Shown here one piece after another: positions 1-8,752 of a stretch of 43,907 nucleotides of DNA. Within the stretch, counting starts at the first letter, position 1, and each line of letters opens with the position of its first letter. A program made the position numbers and the translations under genes. The stretch spans positions 1-43,907 of the forward strand of contig JAHLYR010000022.1 of the NCBI GenBank assembly GCA_025128025.1, given 5' to 3'. A model generated the notes under the pieces. That model was not told the DNA's origin. It saw only the letters and a list, made by a program, of their open reading frames with translations, and searched no databases. The stretch is from Synechococcus sp. CS-1330. Lineage in GTDB: Bacteria; Cyanobacteriota; Cyanobacteriia; PCC-6307; Cyanobiaceae.

Positions 1-219
1 GCCTAAAAAACCAGCCCAAAGTGGCTGAACATGAGACCAAAAGTCCTCAGAAAATGGCCTCAGAGGCAATTCTCGGTCAAAGGCACTCTTTCCTGCTCAC
101 TGCCTCCGCTCAAGCCCCGTTTGTCCAGAGATTCCTTAGGCCCTTGGGAGGTGCTTTGTTATCTGGTGCCTAGGGGATGATTTTGATTCTAAAACTGGGT
201 TATAGAAATGGACTCCGCA

Positions 220-456
220 ATGGCTGTCAGCATCAAGAGCCCTCGGGTTGACGCCCTGCTCGAGCAGCTGCGCCAGCTCACGGGCAGGGGGTCCACGGAG
301 ATTGTGCGGGATGCCCTGGAGCTGGAGCTGCAGCGCTGTCTGAGCCGGCGCAGGCGCCTCGCTGCCGAGTTACCCGTTCTGCAGGAAAAGGCCATTGAGA
401 CGGCCCAACCTTTCGATCCCGATTCGCTTTACGACGAGCAGGGCTCGCCGTCGTGA
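220..456 (+). CDS. vapB: VapB-type antitoxin (type II toxin-antitoxin)
   Basis: Small protein of about 78 residues that should neutralise the PIN-domain toxin encoded next to it and repress their shared promoter. The N-terminus (MAVSIKSPRVDALLEQL) fits the PSK-operon transcription factor/VapB family: a short DNA-binding part followed by a helix with TEIVRDALE. The tail DSLYDEQGSP matches the toxin-wrapping end of this family. The stop overlaps the toxin start as GTGA, typical of translational coupling. An ATG at 208 would add four residues; I prefer 220 because family members normally begin at the MAVSIK position. Neither start has a visible Shine-Dalgarno sequence. Confidence 0.8.
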   Translation: MAVSIKSPRVDALLEQLRQLTGRGSTEIVRDALELELQRCLSRRRRLAAELPVLQEKAIETAQPFDPDSLYDEQGSPS

Positions 457-791
457 TTCTGGATACTTCTGTGCTGCTCGCAATTCTTCAGCGAGAACCT
501 GGGTGGGAGAGACATCAGCAGGCGCTCGAGCAAGCTGAAGTCCTACGCATGTCCGCAGGCACCCTGCAGGAGCTGCTGCTGGTTGCTCACTGCCGTCGTG
601 TGCTCGAACCGATGCGGACGTTGCTGGATCTCATTGATCCTGATGTGGTGCCGGTGGATGCGGATCTGGCAGAGCGCGCTCTCGGCATCTTCAAGCGTTT
701 TGGCAAGGGTCAGGGCCATCCCGCCCAGCTGAACTTCGGGGATTGTTTTGCGGCGGCCCTGGCTGAGCGTGACCAATTGCCCCTTGGCTAA
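453..791 (+). CDS. vapC: VapC PIN-domain toxin, cut short by an in-frame stop
   Basis: PIN-domain endoribonuclease of a VapBC pair, 112 residues from a GTG that overlaps the antitoxin stop. The acidic active-site residues D4 (MILDTS), E40 (LQELLLV) and D97 (NFGDCFAAALA) are present. The protein ends at LPLG, where family members continue for about ten residues carrying a fourth acidic residue. The same frame directly after the TAA at 789-791 reads IGDDFTKAGF and ends at TGA 822-824, which is exactly the expected VapC tail. The toxin therefore seems recently truncated by a nonsense change, or a base error. Activity without the GDDF segment is doubtful; the antitoxin looks intact. Confidence 0.8.
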   Translation: MILDTSVLLAILQREPGWERHQQALEQAEVLRMSAGTLQELLLVAHCRRVLEPMRTLLDLIDPDVVPVDADLAERALGIFKRFGKGQGHPAQLNFGDCFAAALAERDQLPLG

Positions 792-833
792 ATCGGTGAT
801 GATTTCACCAAGGCGGGCTTCTGAGCTTGCGCG

Positions 834-1178
834 TCAGCCTCCCGCCTGCTTGGGCCGGTAGCCGGCCTTTTCTAGGGCCGCGAGGGCTGGGGCCACCTGG
901 TCTCCCTGCAGCTCGATCACGCCGTCTTTGACGGTGCCTCCGGTGCCGGCAACGGCCTTGAGTTGTTTGAGCAGCGTTTTCAGATCGGCTTCCGGCGCCT
1001 CAAGTCCCGTGATCGCCGTCACCAGTTTTCCGCCCTTGCCTGCCTTGGTGCGCTGGACCCGCACCCGCTGCTGGGTCTTCGGGGTGGGTGCGCCCGCCGG
1101 GCCGGATCCAGCCGGGGTGGGCCTGGCCGTGCTTGTGGAGTTGCTGCTGAATTCCTGCCAGCGGCCTTTCCTTGCCAT
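834..1178 (-). CDS. SUI1/YciH-type translation initiation factor homologue
   Basis: A 114-residue protein of the eIF1/SUI1 family (bacterial YciH). It is expected to bind the small ribosomal subunit and influence initiation fidelity; its role in cyanobacteria is not well defined. Residues 1-35 are a Ser/Thr/Pro/Ala-rich linker. Residues 38-114 are the SUI1 fold, with RVRVQRTKAGKGGK, the conserved GTGGTVKDGVIELQGDQ, and the end GYRPKQAGG. The ATG at 1178 was chosen over longer in-frame starts because family members begin shortly before the W-x-EF segment (here RWQEF) and an AGGG lies about seven bases upstream. It is convergent with vapC and has no operon partner. Confidence 0.85.
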   Translation of the reverse strand: MARKGRWQEFSSNSTSTARPTPAGSGPAGAPTPKTQQRVRVQRTKAGKGGKLVTAITGLEAPEADLKTLLKQLKAVAGTGGTVKDGVIELQGDQVAPALAALEKAGYRPKQAGG

Positions 1179-1311
1179 GCAGAACCCTGCGCCTTTGCCC
1201 CGAGTTTGATAGGCGCTACTTCCCCAGGATCGCGCCGGTTGCGGCAGGCCCGCCGGCGCACTGCCGCAGCACCGATGAACTCCTGACCCTTTGCCGGGGT
1301 GAGGAGCACTA

Positions 1312-1580
1312 ATGCTGTTTGTGGATTCGAGCGTGATCCTCGACGTGATCACGGCAGATCCCCACTGGGCAAGCCGGAGTGCCACCCAGCTCGCTAGGCC
1401 CTCGATGCCGGACCGGTGCTGATCAACGCCATGGCCCATGCGGACTACCGCCAGCGCACGATGGGCCTTCCCGATTTCCTGATCGGCGCCCATGCCCTTC
1501 TGGAGTCCACGGCACTGATCACCAGGGATGAGCGCCGCTATCGCCAGGCATTTCCCGTTTTGCAATTAATCCTGCCCTGA
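1312..1580 (+). pseudogene. Decayed VapC-family PIN toxin (frameshift plus internal deletion)
   Basis: Remains of a second PIN-domain toxin of a different subfamily from the one at 453. The start reads MLFVDSSVILDVITADPHW, a typical VapC N-terminus with the first active-site Asp, and runs into TGA near 1420. In another frame the text resumes as PVLINAMAHA and then GLPDFLIGAHALLE and LITRDERRYRQAFP, the usual C-terminal half, ending at TGA 1578-1580. About 40-50 central residues between INAMAHA and GLPDF are missing. So there is one frame change near 1410 and one deletion. The ATG overlaps an upstream stop as TAATG, as in toxin-antitoxin operons; the residues before it (STDELLTLCRGEEH) could be an antitoxin tail, but this is weak. 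Confidence 0.8.
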
Positions 1581-1667
1581 GGGCCGACTCCATAGATGAC
1601 CACCACCAGTAGAACGACTTGGTAGACGGCTGCGTGCCGCCGGCAGACATCTTCCAGAGGATGGCGC

Positions 1668-2042
1668 TCAACTTCCCCTTGCCAGCAGCAGGCGCCAGCC
1701 CTCGATCAGCATCACGATCACCCAGGCCCCCATGCATATGCTCACGGCGGCAGCGGCGATGTCCTTGGTGGCCCCGATCTGGGGTGCGCGCTCCGGCTGC
1801 ACGTAGTCGCACAGCTCCTCGAGGGCGGTGTTGAGCAGTTCGGCTGAAAGCACCAGCGCCGTGGTCACCAGCACCAGACCGAAATCCAGCCAGGCCCGCT
1901 GGGCGAAGGCGATCGCCAGGAGCCCCGCTGCCAGCACCACCTTGTAGGCCACTGCCTTGTCGCGCATGGCCAGACGCAGGCCGTGACAGATCACGCGCAT
2001 TTTGCGCATTGGCTCGTAGGGCCTGGGGGTGGTGGTTGGCAT
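1668..2042 (-). CDS. dgkA: Diacylglycerol kinase (DgkA-type)
   Basis: Small integral-membrane kinase of about 124 residues. DgkA-type enzymes phosphorylate diacylglycerol or undecaprenol at the cytoplasmic membrane, feeding phospholipid or cell-wall lipid-carrier recycling. The sequence has three hydrophobic helices (about residues 35-55, 57-75 and 95-118), the active-site helix with ELLNTALEEL followed by an Asp, and the second conserved patch ATKDIAAAAV. Length matches the family. The ATG at 2042 was chosen; a GTG at 2057 would add five residues. It is divergent from trpB with about 110 bases between, which must hold both promoters. Confidence 0.88.
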   Translation of the reverse strand: MPTTTPRPYEPMRKMRVICHGLRLAMRDKAVAYKVVLAAGLLAIAFAQRAWLDFGLVLVTTALVLSAELLNTALEELCDYVQPERAPQIGATKDIAAAAVSICMGAWVIVMLIEGWRLLLARGS

Positions 2043-2150
2043 CAGCCCATCATCCACCCGTCAGCTTGAGCAGGCCCGTTAGCTCTCTCACCTCTTTGCG
2101 CCCTTGGCCGTGGCAGCTTCTTACGCTGAGTTGATATTGCTCGGCCACCG

Positions 2151-3422
<1,272 letters not shown>

Positions 3423-3440
3423 TCCCAGCCGGCTCTGGCA

Positions 3441-3890
3441 TCAGCCCAGGACCGGGAAGTCGAAACGATTGCCGAAAAGCGAAAACAGCACCTGCCACAG
3501 GTTGGGGTGCTCCTCGAGCTCTTGGGCTGCCTCGCTCTCAATCGTTTGCAGCTGATCGGGGCTCAGCTCGAGGCCGGTGGCAAGACGAGAAAGGATCTCG
3601 CGCTCTTGCTCGCAGATGAATTCATCATCCTGCTGGTGCCTTGATGCGGAAGCCACCATCACGGCGGTTTTCATGGCCAGTTCCCGTTGCTCCGGATTAA
3701 TCAAGGCAGCCAGCTCCTCGATACAGGCTGGATCAGATAATTGAGATTCCCAATTAATAATTTTGGCCTGAAGTTTGTATTGTTTGCTCAGAGAATCCAG
3801 GAGGTTTTCCTCTTCAAGAGATACCCCGCCATCGGCAAGGGCAACCAGATTGAGAATTCTCAGGATCACTCCTGCTGATTGGAGGTCCAT
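3441..3890 (-). CDS. TerB-like (tellurite-resistance/DjlA-type) helical protein
   Basis: A 149-residue, mostly helical acidic protein. ADGGVSLEEENLLDSL near residues 18-34 resembles the first acidic, possibly metal-binding, motif of the TerB/DjlA-N fold. A second acidic stretch (QQDDEFICEQEREIL) follows near residue 105. The name reflects fold only; no tellurite function should be assumed. No signal peptide or membrane helix is visible. The region from about 3730 to 3960 is noticeably richer in A and T than its neighbours. The stop lies 18 bases from the trpB stop, and hrcA is upstream on the same strand. Confidence 0.6.
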   Translation of the reverse strand: MDLQSAGVILRILNLVALADGGVSLEEENLLDSLSKQYKLQAKIINWESQLSDPACIEELAALINPEQRELAMKTAVMVASASRHQQDDEFICEQEREILSRLATGLELSPDQLQTIESEAAQELEEHPNLWQVLFSLFGNRFDFPVLG

Positions 3891-3977
3891 TAACTGGTTG
3901 AGCTGATACTTGAGATCAGTTTACCCGCTTTGGCTGTGGAAATATTTGGCACTGCAATTGATCACTAAGGGCCTGAT

Positions 3978-4967
3978 CTAGCGCAAGAGCCTCTCCAGTG
4001 CCTGGGCCACCGAGCCCACGGTGGCTCGGGCCGTGGCGTAGGCCATGCGCATTGGCCCCACCAGGGCCACCTGGCCCACGCCGCCGTCGCCGCTGCGGTA
4101 ATTGGCCTGCACCACGGCGCACTGGTGCAGGGCCCGGTGGGGATGCTCGGCGCCGATCCAAATGCCCGGCTGTGGTAGGAGCTGTTGGGGTGCATCCTCC
4201 ACCAGCTCCACTAAGGGGCGCAGGCTGAGGGTCTGGCTGAATTCCGGCTGGGCCAGCAGACCAGCGAGGCCCATGGCTACAGCGCCTTCGCCCTCCAGCT
4301 GTCGCGACTGCCCATGGCTAGCCAGCGCTTGGCGCAGTACCGCGCCGCTGCTGGTCAGGTGGGAGGGCAGGGCGGTCCAGTCGATGCTGCCGCCATCCAG
4401 CTGGGCCGCGACCCAGCGCTCCAGGGACGCCAGTTCCGCTACTGCAAGGCAGGGCAGCCGCAGGTTGAGGCTGCTGGCAGTGGAGCCCCCCTCCACCAGG
4501 AACACCAGCAGGCGTTCACCACTGGCCACCAGTCGTAGGGCCTGCAGCTGGGACTGCTGGCGTTGGGGCCTGGTGATCAAGCTGAGCAGGCCTGTGAGAT
4601 CTGCCAGGCGCCGGCTCAGATGCAGCAGCAGATCGTCGAGGGCTGCCCACTGCAGGCTGAGTCCGGTGAGTTCGCGCTCCAGCTGCAGGGCGGCCGCGCC
4701 TGGCGCGGGCAGGAGCTGATCCACGTAGGTGCGGTAGCCCTGCTGGCTGGGGATTCGGCCAGCGGAGGGGTGGGGCTGGGTGAGCAGGCCACGCTGCTCC
4801 AGGGCCCCCATGGCTGAGCGCACCGTCGCCGGGCTGGCCTGCAGGCCAAAACGGCGCACCAGGGTCTGGCTGCCCACCGGCTCCATCGTGTCGACGTAGT
4901 GGCGCACGGCGAGCTGCAGTACTTCCTGCTGCCTGGCGGGCAAGGGCCTGGGTGAGGCGGACTGCAA
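3978..4967 (-). CDS. hrcA: Heat-inducible transcription repressor HrcA
   Basis: A 329-residue repressor that represses chaperonin genes through the CIRCE operator, with activity depending on GroEL. The N-terminal winged helix carries YVDTMEPVGSQTLV and SPATVRSAMGALEQRGLL; SAGRIPSQQGYRTYVD is the HrcA hallmark just after it. The GAF-like and dimerisation segments fill the rest. The only usable start is TTG at 4967, since the frame upstream holds no ATG or GTG before a stop. It lies 45 bases after the rhodanese gene on the same strand, suggesting co-transcription. I saw no CIRCE inverted repeat in this window, so the targets are elsewhere. Confidence 0.92.
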   Translation of the reverse strand: MQSASPRPLPARQQEVLQLAVRHYVDTMEPVGSQTLVRRFGLQASPATVRSAMGALEQRGLLTQPHPSAGRIPSQQGYRTYVDQLLPAPGAAALQLERELTGLSLQWAALDDLLLHLSRRLADLTGLLSLITRPQRQQSQLQALRLVASGERLLVFLVEGGSTASSLNLRLPCLAVAELASLERWVAAQLDGGSIDWTALPSHLTSSGAVLRQALASHGQSRQLEGEGAVAMGLAGLLAQPEFSQTLSLRPLVELVEDAPQQLLPQPGIWIGAEHPHRALHQCAVVQANYRSGDGGVGQVALVGPMRMAYATARATVGSVAQALERLLR

Positions 4968-5012
4968 GCGGGCGCCGCAGGAGTGAGGCGATCGTACGCA
5001 GCCCAGCTGGTG

Positions 5013-5369
5013 TTAGTAGCGGGGTACGGCCGGATCCACCTCCACACTCCAGGCGTCGATGCCCCCTTGCACGTTCCAGACGGCACCAAAGCCGTGTTCC
5101 TGCATCAGCCAGCAGCCCAGATGCCAGCTGCGCACGCCGGCGTGGCACAGCACGGCCACGGGGCGGTCGCGGTCGAGCAGCTGGTTGAGCTGGCCAATCC
5201 ACTCGTTAGATCGGCCCAGGGGCAGATGCACCACGGCATGGGGCAGGCGGGCCAATTCCAGTTCGGTGTCTTCGCGCACGTCCACCAGCTGGATCGCCTC
5301 GCCCCGCTCCAGCCGCTCTTGCAGGTCGCGAGCCCGGATTGTCTGCGGTGTCGTCTCGATAGGTGCCAT
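5013..5369 (-). CDS. Rhodanese-like sulfurtransferase, single domain
   Basis: A 118-residue single-domain rhodanese of the GlpE/PspE size class, expected to carry sulfur on an active-site cysteine in the cytoplasm. The loop CHAGVRS near residues 75-81 holds that cysteine. VDVREDTELELARLPHAVHLP-like text at 29-50 is the CH2A region, and NVQGGIDAWS is the usual C-terminal motif. ATG 5369 fits the family length; a longer frame runs upstream but overlaps the divergent DUF3352 gene. hrcA follows on the same strand after 45 bases. The physiological substrate cannot be told from sequence. Confidence 0.88.
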   Translation of the reverse strand: MAPIETTPQTIRARDLQERLERGEAIQLVDVREDTELELARLPHAVVHLPLGRSNEWIGQLNQLLDRDRPVAVLCHAGVRSWHLGCWLMQEHGFGAVWNVQGGIDAWSVEVDPAVPRY

Positions 5370-5423
5370 GGCGGGCAGACGGGGTGGCTTGGGGTCAAGA
5401 TGGACCCATCCTGCGTGGGGCGC

Positions 5424-7031
5424 ATGAAGGCCCGCCCGTTTTTGGCGGTCGTGCTGGCGGTGGCATTGCTGTTGCTGAGCCTGGCGGCGGGTGGCTGGTG
5501 GCTGGTGCTGCAGCACTCTCCCCTGCAGCTGCAGCACCAGCAGCTGGTGTCGCCCCGGGCGGCCCGTTTTGTGCCCCGCCAAGCCGCCCTGAGCCTTTAT
5601 TTGCTCAGCGATGGCGAGCAGCCGGTGGGCTACGCCCGGGCGGTGGCGCCCCCCCGCCAGCGGCGCCAGGCGGCTGAGGCGGTCGCTGGCCTTAGGGATG
5701 GTGCTTTCGCTGCCGCCGGCCTCGACTATCCCGGTGAGCTGGCCCCCTGGTTGGGCCGCGAACTTGGCTTTGCCCTACTGGCATCAGAGCCCGGGGCGGC
5801 GCCCGATGGCTGGTTGCTGGCCCTACGCAGTCGAGATGCCGATGGTGCCCGCCGCTTTCTGCAGCGCTTCTGGCAGACCCGCAGTTTGGCGGGCACCGAC
5901 CTGCAGATCAGCAGCTATCGCGGCATGGGCTTGATCAGTGGCCGTGGTGCCCTGGTGGGCACCACCCCGGTGCCAATCGCTACGGCGCTGATTGACGACG
6001 ACCTGGTGTTGATCGCGTCGGGCCGGGGGGTGCTTGAGCAGGCCCTCGACGTCTCCCAGATCGATGAGCTCAACCAGGCGGCCAGCCCCCGCTTTAAGCA
6101 GGCGGTGCAGCGCCTTGATCAGGGGGCGCTGCTGCTAACAGCCCGGCCAGAAACCCTGGGGCCCTGGTTGGGGTTGCCGGGTGAGTTCACGGCGCCTGGG
6201 GTCGTGCAGGAGCTGGTGGCCAGCCTGCGCCCTGATAACCGCTCCTTGGAGCTGGATGCCCTGCTGCAGTTTGCTGCAGATGCCGCAGTGCCAGCTCCCT
6301 CGGCTGATGCCACTGGGGAAATTGACCCCACAGGAGCAGCTTTACTGGCGGCCCTACAGGGCCCCTCAGAGAGCTTGGTCTTAATCCAGCGCCCCGCCGC
6401 TTGGCCGGCCTACTGGCAGCCCCTGCTGGCGGCAGTGCTGCAGGCTGAGCCGGGATCGTTCCCGGCCTTGGTGACCGCCGCCGCCGATGGCCCGCTGCTG
6501 CGCAGTGAGGCAAGTCAGGGCTGGCTGCTGGGGACTAGCGCCGACCAACCGCCGCCGGAGGCCCTCGCAGGGGTGCTGGCCGCCGAGGGATTGATCGCCG
6601 CGCCGCTGCCGGTGGAAGGGGATCCCGATCTGCGGGTTTGGACCAGGCTGGAGGCTGGCCAGGCTGGACGCCGATTCGCCCGCGGCGATGCCAACCAGCT
6701 GCAGGCGAGCCTTGAGGGCGCCCGCTCCAGCCAGGGCCGCCTGGCCTGGTGGGGCCAGACCCTCGCGGTGCTGCAGGAGCAGCGTGACTCCCGCAAGCCG
6801 CCACGGCTGCGGCTGGAGCAGCTCGCCGGCCTCGATCTACCCCAGGCTCCCCTGCAGTGGGCTATGGCGGCGGGCCGGGCCCAGCCCCTGCTGCAGCGCT
6901 GGAGCACCTGGCAGCTGTTGTCGGCCCTGGCCGGCCAGCCGCTGGCCCCGGCCGTGCAGAGCCTGAGCCTGGGCTGGGAAGCGCAGCCTGACGCCAACCT
7001 GCACCTCAAGGCCCGCCTTGAATTCGGTTGA
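5424..7031 (+). CDS. DUF3352 membrane-anchored protein
   Basis: A 535-residue protein of the DUF3352 family, function unknown. ATG 5424 begins MKARPF and is followed by one hydrophobic helix (about residues 6-28) with no obvious cleavage site, so it is probably an N-terminally anchored protein facing the periplasm or lumen. The rest is Ala/Leu/Gln-rich and soluble, with repeated LLTARPETLG- and LVLIQRP-like blocks suggesting two related halves. The first ATG after the divergent rhodanese gene was taken as the start. The stop is followed within five bases by sixA, so the two are probably one operon. Confidence 0.8.
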   Translation: MKARPFLAVVLAVALLLLSLAAGGWWLVLQHSPLQLQHQQLVSPRAARFVPRQAALSLYLLSDGEQPVGYARAVAPPRQRRQAAEAVAGLRDGAFAAAGLDYPGELAPWLGRELGFALLASEPGAAPDGWLLALRSRDADGARRFLQRFWQTRSLAGTDLQISSYRGMGLISGRGALVGTTPVPIATALIDDDLVLIASGRGVLEQALDVSQIDELNQAASPRFKQAVQRLDQGALLLTARPETLGPWLGLPGEFTAPGVVQELVASLRPDNRSLELDALLQFAADAAVPAPSADATGEIDPTGAALLAALQGPSESLVLIQRPAAWPAYWQPLLAAVLQAEPGSFPALVTAAADGPLLRSEASQGWLLGTSADQPPPEALAGVLAAEGLIAAPLPVEGDPDLRVWTRLEAGQAGRRFARGDANQLQASLEGARSSQGRLAWWGQTLAVLQEQRDSRKPPRLRLEQLAGLDLPQAPLQWAMAAGRAQPLLQRWSTWQLLSALAGQPLAPAVQSLSLGWEAQPDANLHLKARLEFG

Positions 7032-7036
7032 TAGCT

Positions 7037-7531
7037 ATGGCAAAACTTGAACCGGCTGAGCGTGAACTGCTGCTCTGGCGCCATGGCATCGCCGAAGATC
7101 GCCACCCTGATCGCGCTGATCAGGAGCGGGCCCTTACGGCTGAAGGCCGTCAGCGCACTGCGGCCGTGGCGGCGGAGTTGTGCCGCTTGCAGCTTCACTG
7201 TGATCGCCTGCTGAGCAGCCCCCTGCGGCGGGCGCTGCAGACCGCTGAAATTGGTGTGGCGGCTGGTCTGGCGCCGGCGCTGGAGTTGGAGGATCGCCTG
7301 GCGCCGGGCGGTGATCCGCGGCCGCTGCTGCAGGCGGGCCCTTGGCAGCGCCTTGGCCTGGTGGGCCATGAGCCAGACCTGGGCGAGCTGGCCTCGAGCC
7401 TGCTGGGGCTGCCGGTGGGCTCGATTTTGGTGCGTAAGGCCGGCATCGTGCTGCTGCGCCTGGGCCCAAGCGGGGCCAGCTTGGAGGCCCTAATTGGCCC
7501 ACGGTTGCTGCGGCTACGGCGGGATGGCTAG
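7037..7531 (+). CDS. sixA: Phosphohistidine phosphatase SixA-like
   Basis: A 164-residue histidine-phosphatase family protein. SixA enzymes remove phosphate from phosphohistidine in histidine phosphotransfer proteins. The catalytic RHG motif is at residues 15-17 (LLWRHGIAED), the second arginine segment is SSPLRRALQTAE, and the second catalytic histidine is in LVGHEPDLGEL. Length matches SixA. A TTG at 7028 overlapping the DUF3352 stop is an alternative start; ATG 7037 is preferred. No histidine kinase lies beside it, so its target is unknown. Confidence 0.88.
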   Translation: MAKLEPAERELLLWRHGIAEDRHPDRADQERALTAEGRQRTAAVAAELCRLQLHCDRLLSSPLRRALQTAEIGVAAGLAPALELEDRLAPGGDPRPLLQAGPWQRLGLVGHEPDLGELASSLLGLPVGSILVRKAGIVLLRLGPSGASLEALIGPRLLRLRRDG

Positions 7532-7558
7532 CGGCAGCCGTAAGTTCGCCTTAGTTGA

Positions 7559-8728
7559 GTGCGGTGGAGAAGCTTGGTAGTAACAGGAGCGGCGACCCCA
7601 GCCCCATTTCGGCCGGGTTTGGAAGGGGTGCCGGCTACCCAGTCGTCGATCTGCGACATCGATGGCCAGCGGGGGGTGCTCACCTATCGCGGCTACCCCG
7701 TAGACCAGCTGGCATCCAGCAGCTCCTTTTTGGAGACGGCCTACCTGCTGATCTGGGGCGAGCTGCCCACCGCTGAGCAGCTGCAGGAGTTTGAGCAGGA
7801 GGTGCAGATGCACCGCCGGGTCAGCTTCCGCATTCGGGACATGATGAAGTGCTTCCCCTCCGGGGGGCATCCGATGGATGCGCTGCAGAGCAGCGCCGCC
7901 TCCTTGGGCCTGTTTTATTCCCGTCGAGCCCTCGACAACCCCGAATACATCGTTTCGGCGGTGGTGCGGCTGATCGCCAAGATCCCCACGATGGTGGCGG
8001 CCTTCCAGCTGATCAGGAAGGGTCAAGATCCGATCCAGCCCCGCGACGACCTGGCCTACGGCGCCAATTTTCTCTACATGCTCACGGAGCGGGAGCCCGA
8101 TCCGCTGGCGGCCCGCATCTTTGACGCCTGTCTGATCCTGCACGCCGAGCACAGCCTCAACGCCAGCACCTTCAGCGCCAGGGTGACGGCCAGCACCCTC
8201 ACCGACCCTTATGCCGTGGTGGCGTCAGCTGTTGGCACCCTGGCGGGCCCCCTGCACGGCGGTGCCAATGAAGATGTGCTGGAGATGCTCGGCCAGATCG
8301 GCAGCCCAGATCAGGTGGCGACCTGGCTGGATCGGGCGATTGCCGGTAAGCAAAAAATCATGGGTTTTGGCCACCGGGAATACAAGGTCAAGGACCCCAG
8401 GGCTGTGATTCTCCAAAGTTTGGCGGAGCAGCTCTTCGACCAGTTCGGTCACGATCCGATGTACGACCTGGCGCGCAAGCTGGAGGAGGTGGCGGCCGAG
8501 CGCCTGGGGCCTAAGGGAATTTTCCCCAACGTCGACTTCTATTCAGGCCTGGTGTACCGCAAGCTCGGCATCACTGAAGACCTCTTCACGCCCATTTTTG
8601 CTATCGCCCGCACGGCTGGCTGGCTGGCCCATTGGAAGGAGCAGCTTGGGGCTAATCGCATCTACCGGCCCTCTCAGATCTATACCGGCCAGCCCGTCCG
8701 TGACTGGCAGCCCGTGGGGGCCCGCTAA
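7559..8728 (+). CDS. gltA: Citrate synthase
   Basis: A 389-residue enzyme that condenses acetyl-CoA and oxaloacetate to citrate, the entry of the branched TCA pathway that supplies 2-oxoglutarate. The signatures are GLEGVPATQSSICDIDG at the N-terminus, the catalytic histidines in HAEHSLNASTF and GPLHGGANEDV, FGHREYKVKDPR, and the aspartate in NVDFYSGLVYRKLG. The start is GTG 7559; TTG 7574 preceded by GGAGAA would remove five residues and is also reasonable. ndhA starts 24 bases after its stop, so gltA probably leads the ndhAIGE operon, an arrangement known in other cyanobacteria. Confidence 0.97.
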   Translation: MRWRSLVVTGAATPAPFRPGLEGVPATQSSICDIDGQRGVLTYRGYPVDQLASSSSFLETAYLLIWGELPTAEQLQEFEQEVQMHRRVSFRIRDMMKCFPSGGHPMDALQSSAASLGLFYSRRALDNPEYIVSAVVRLIAKIPTMVAAFQLIRKGQDPIQPRDDLAYGANFLYMLTEREPDPLAARIFDACLILHAEHSLNASTFSARVTASTLTDPYAVVASAVGTLAGPLHGGANEDVLEMLGQIGSPDQVATWLDRAIAGKQKIMGFGHREYKVKDPRAVILQSLAEQLFDQFGHDPMYDLARKLEEVAAERLGPKGIFPNVDFYSGLVYRKLGITEDLFTPIFAIARTAGWLAHWKEQLGANRIYRPSQIYTGQPVRDWQPVGAR

Positions 8729-8752
8729 GTTGCCCCCATCTGAGCTGCCGCC

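Noticed and set aside
31-180. A 49-codon plus-strand frame starting ATG AGA CCA before vapB
   Set aside because: No Shine-Dalgarno, no recognisable motif, biased Pro/Leu/Arg content; likely chance.
1202-1312. A possible antitoxin remnant (STDELLTLCRGEEH) before the broken vapC
   Set aside because: Only the TAATG overlap supports it; the upstream residues do not resemble a known antitoxin and overlap the SUI1 gene leader.
834-1565. A long 243-codon minus-strand frame covering the SUI1 gene and the broken vapC
   Set aside because: The upstream half has no family similarity and runs antisense to the decayed vapC; only the last 114 codons are supported.
3978-4967. CIRCE operator expected near hrcA
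   Set aside because: No TTAGCACTC-N9-GAGTGCTAA match was seen near hrcA or elsewhere in the window.
4983-5423. A plus-strand extension of the DUF3352 frame by 147 codons
   Set aside because: It is antisense to the rhodanese gene, and the natural start with a membrane helix is ATG 5424.
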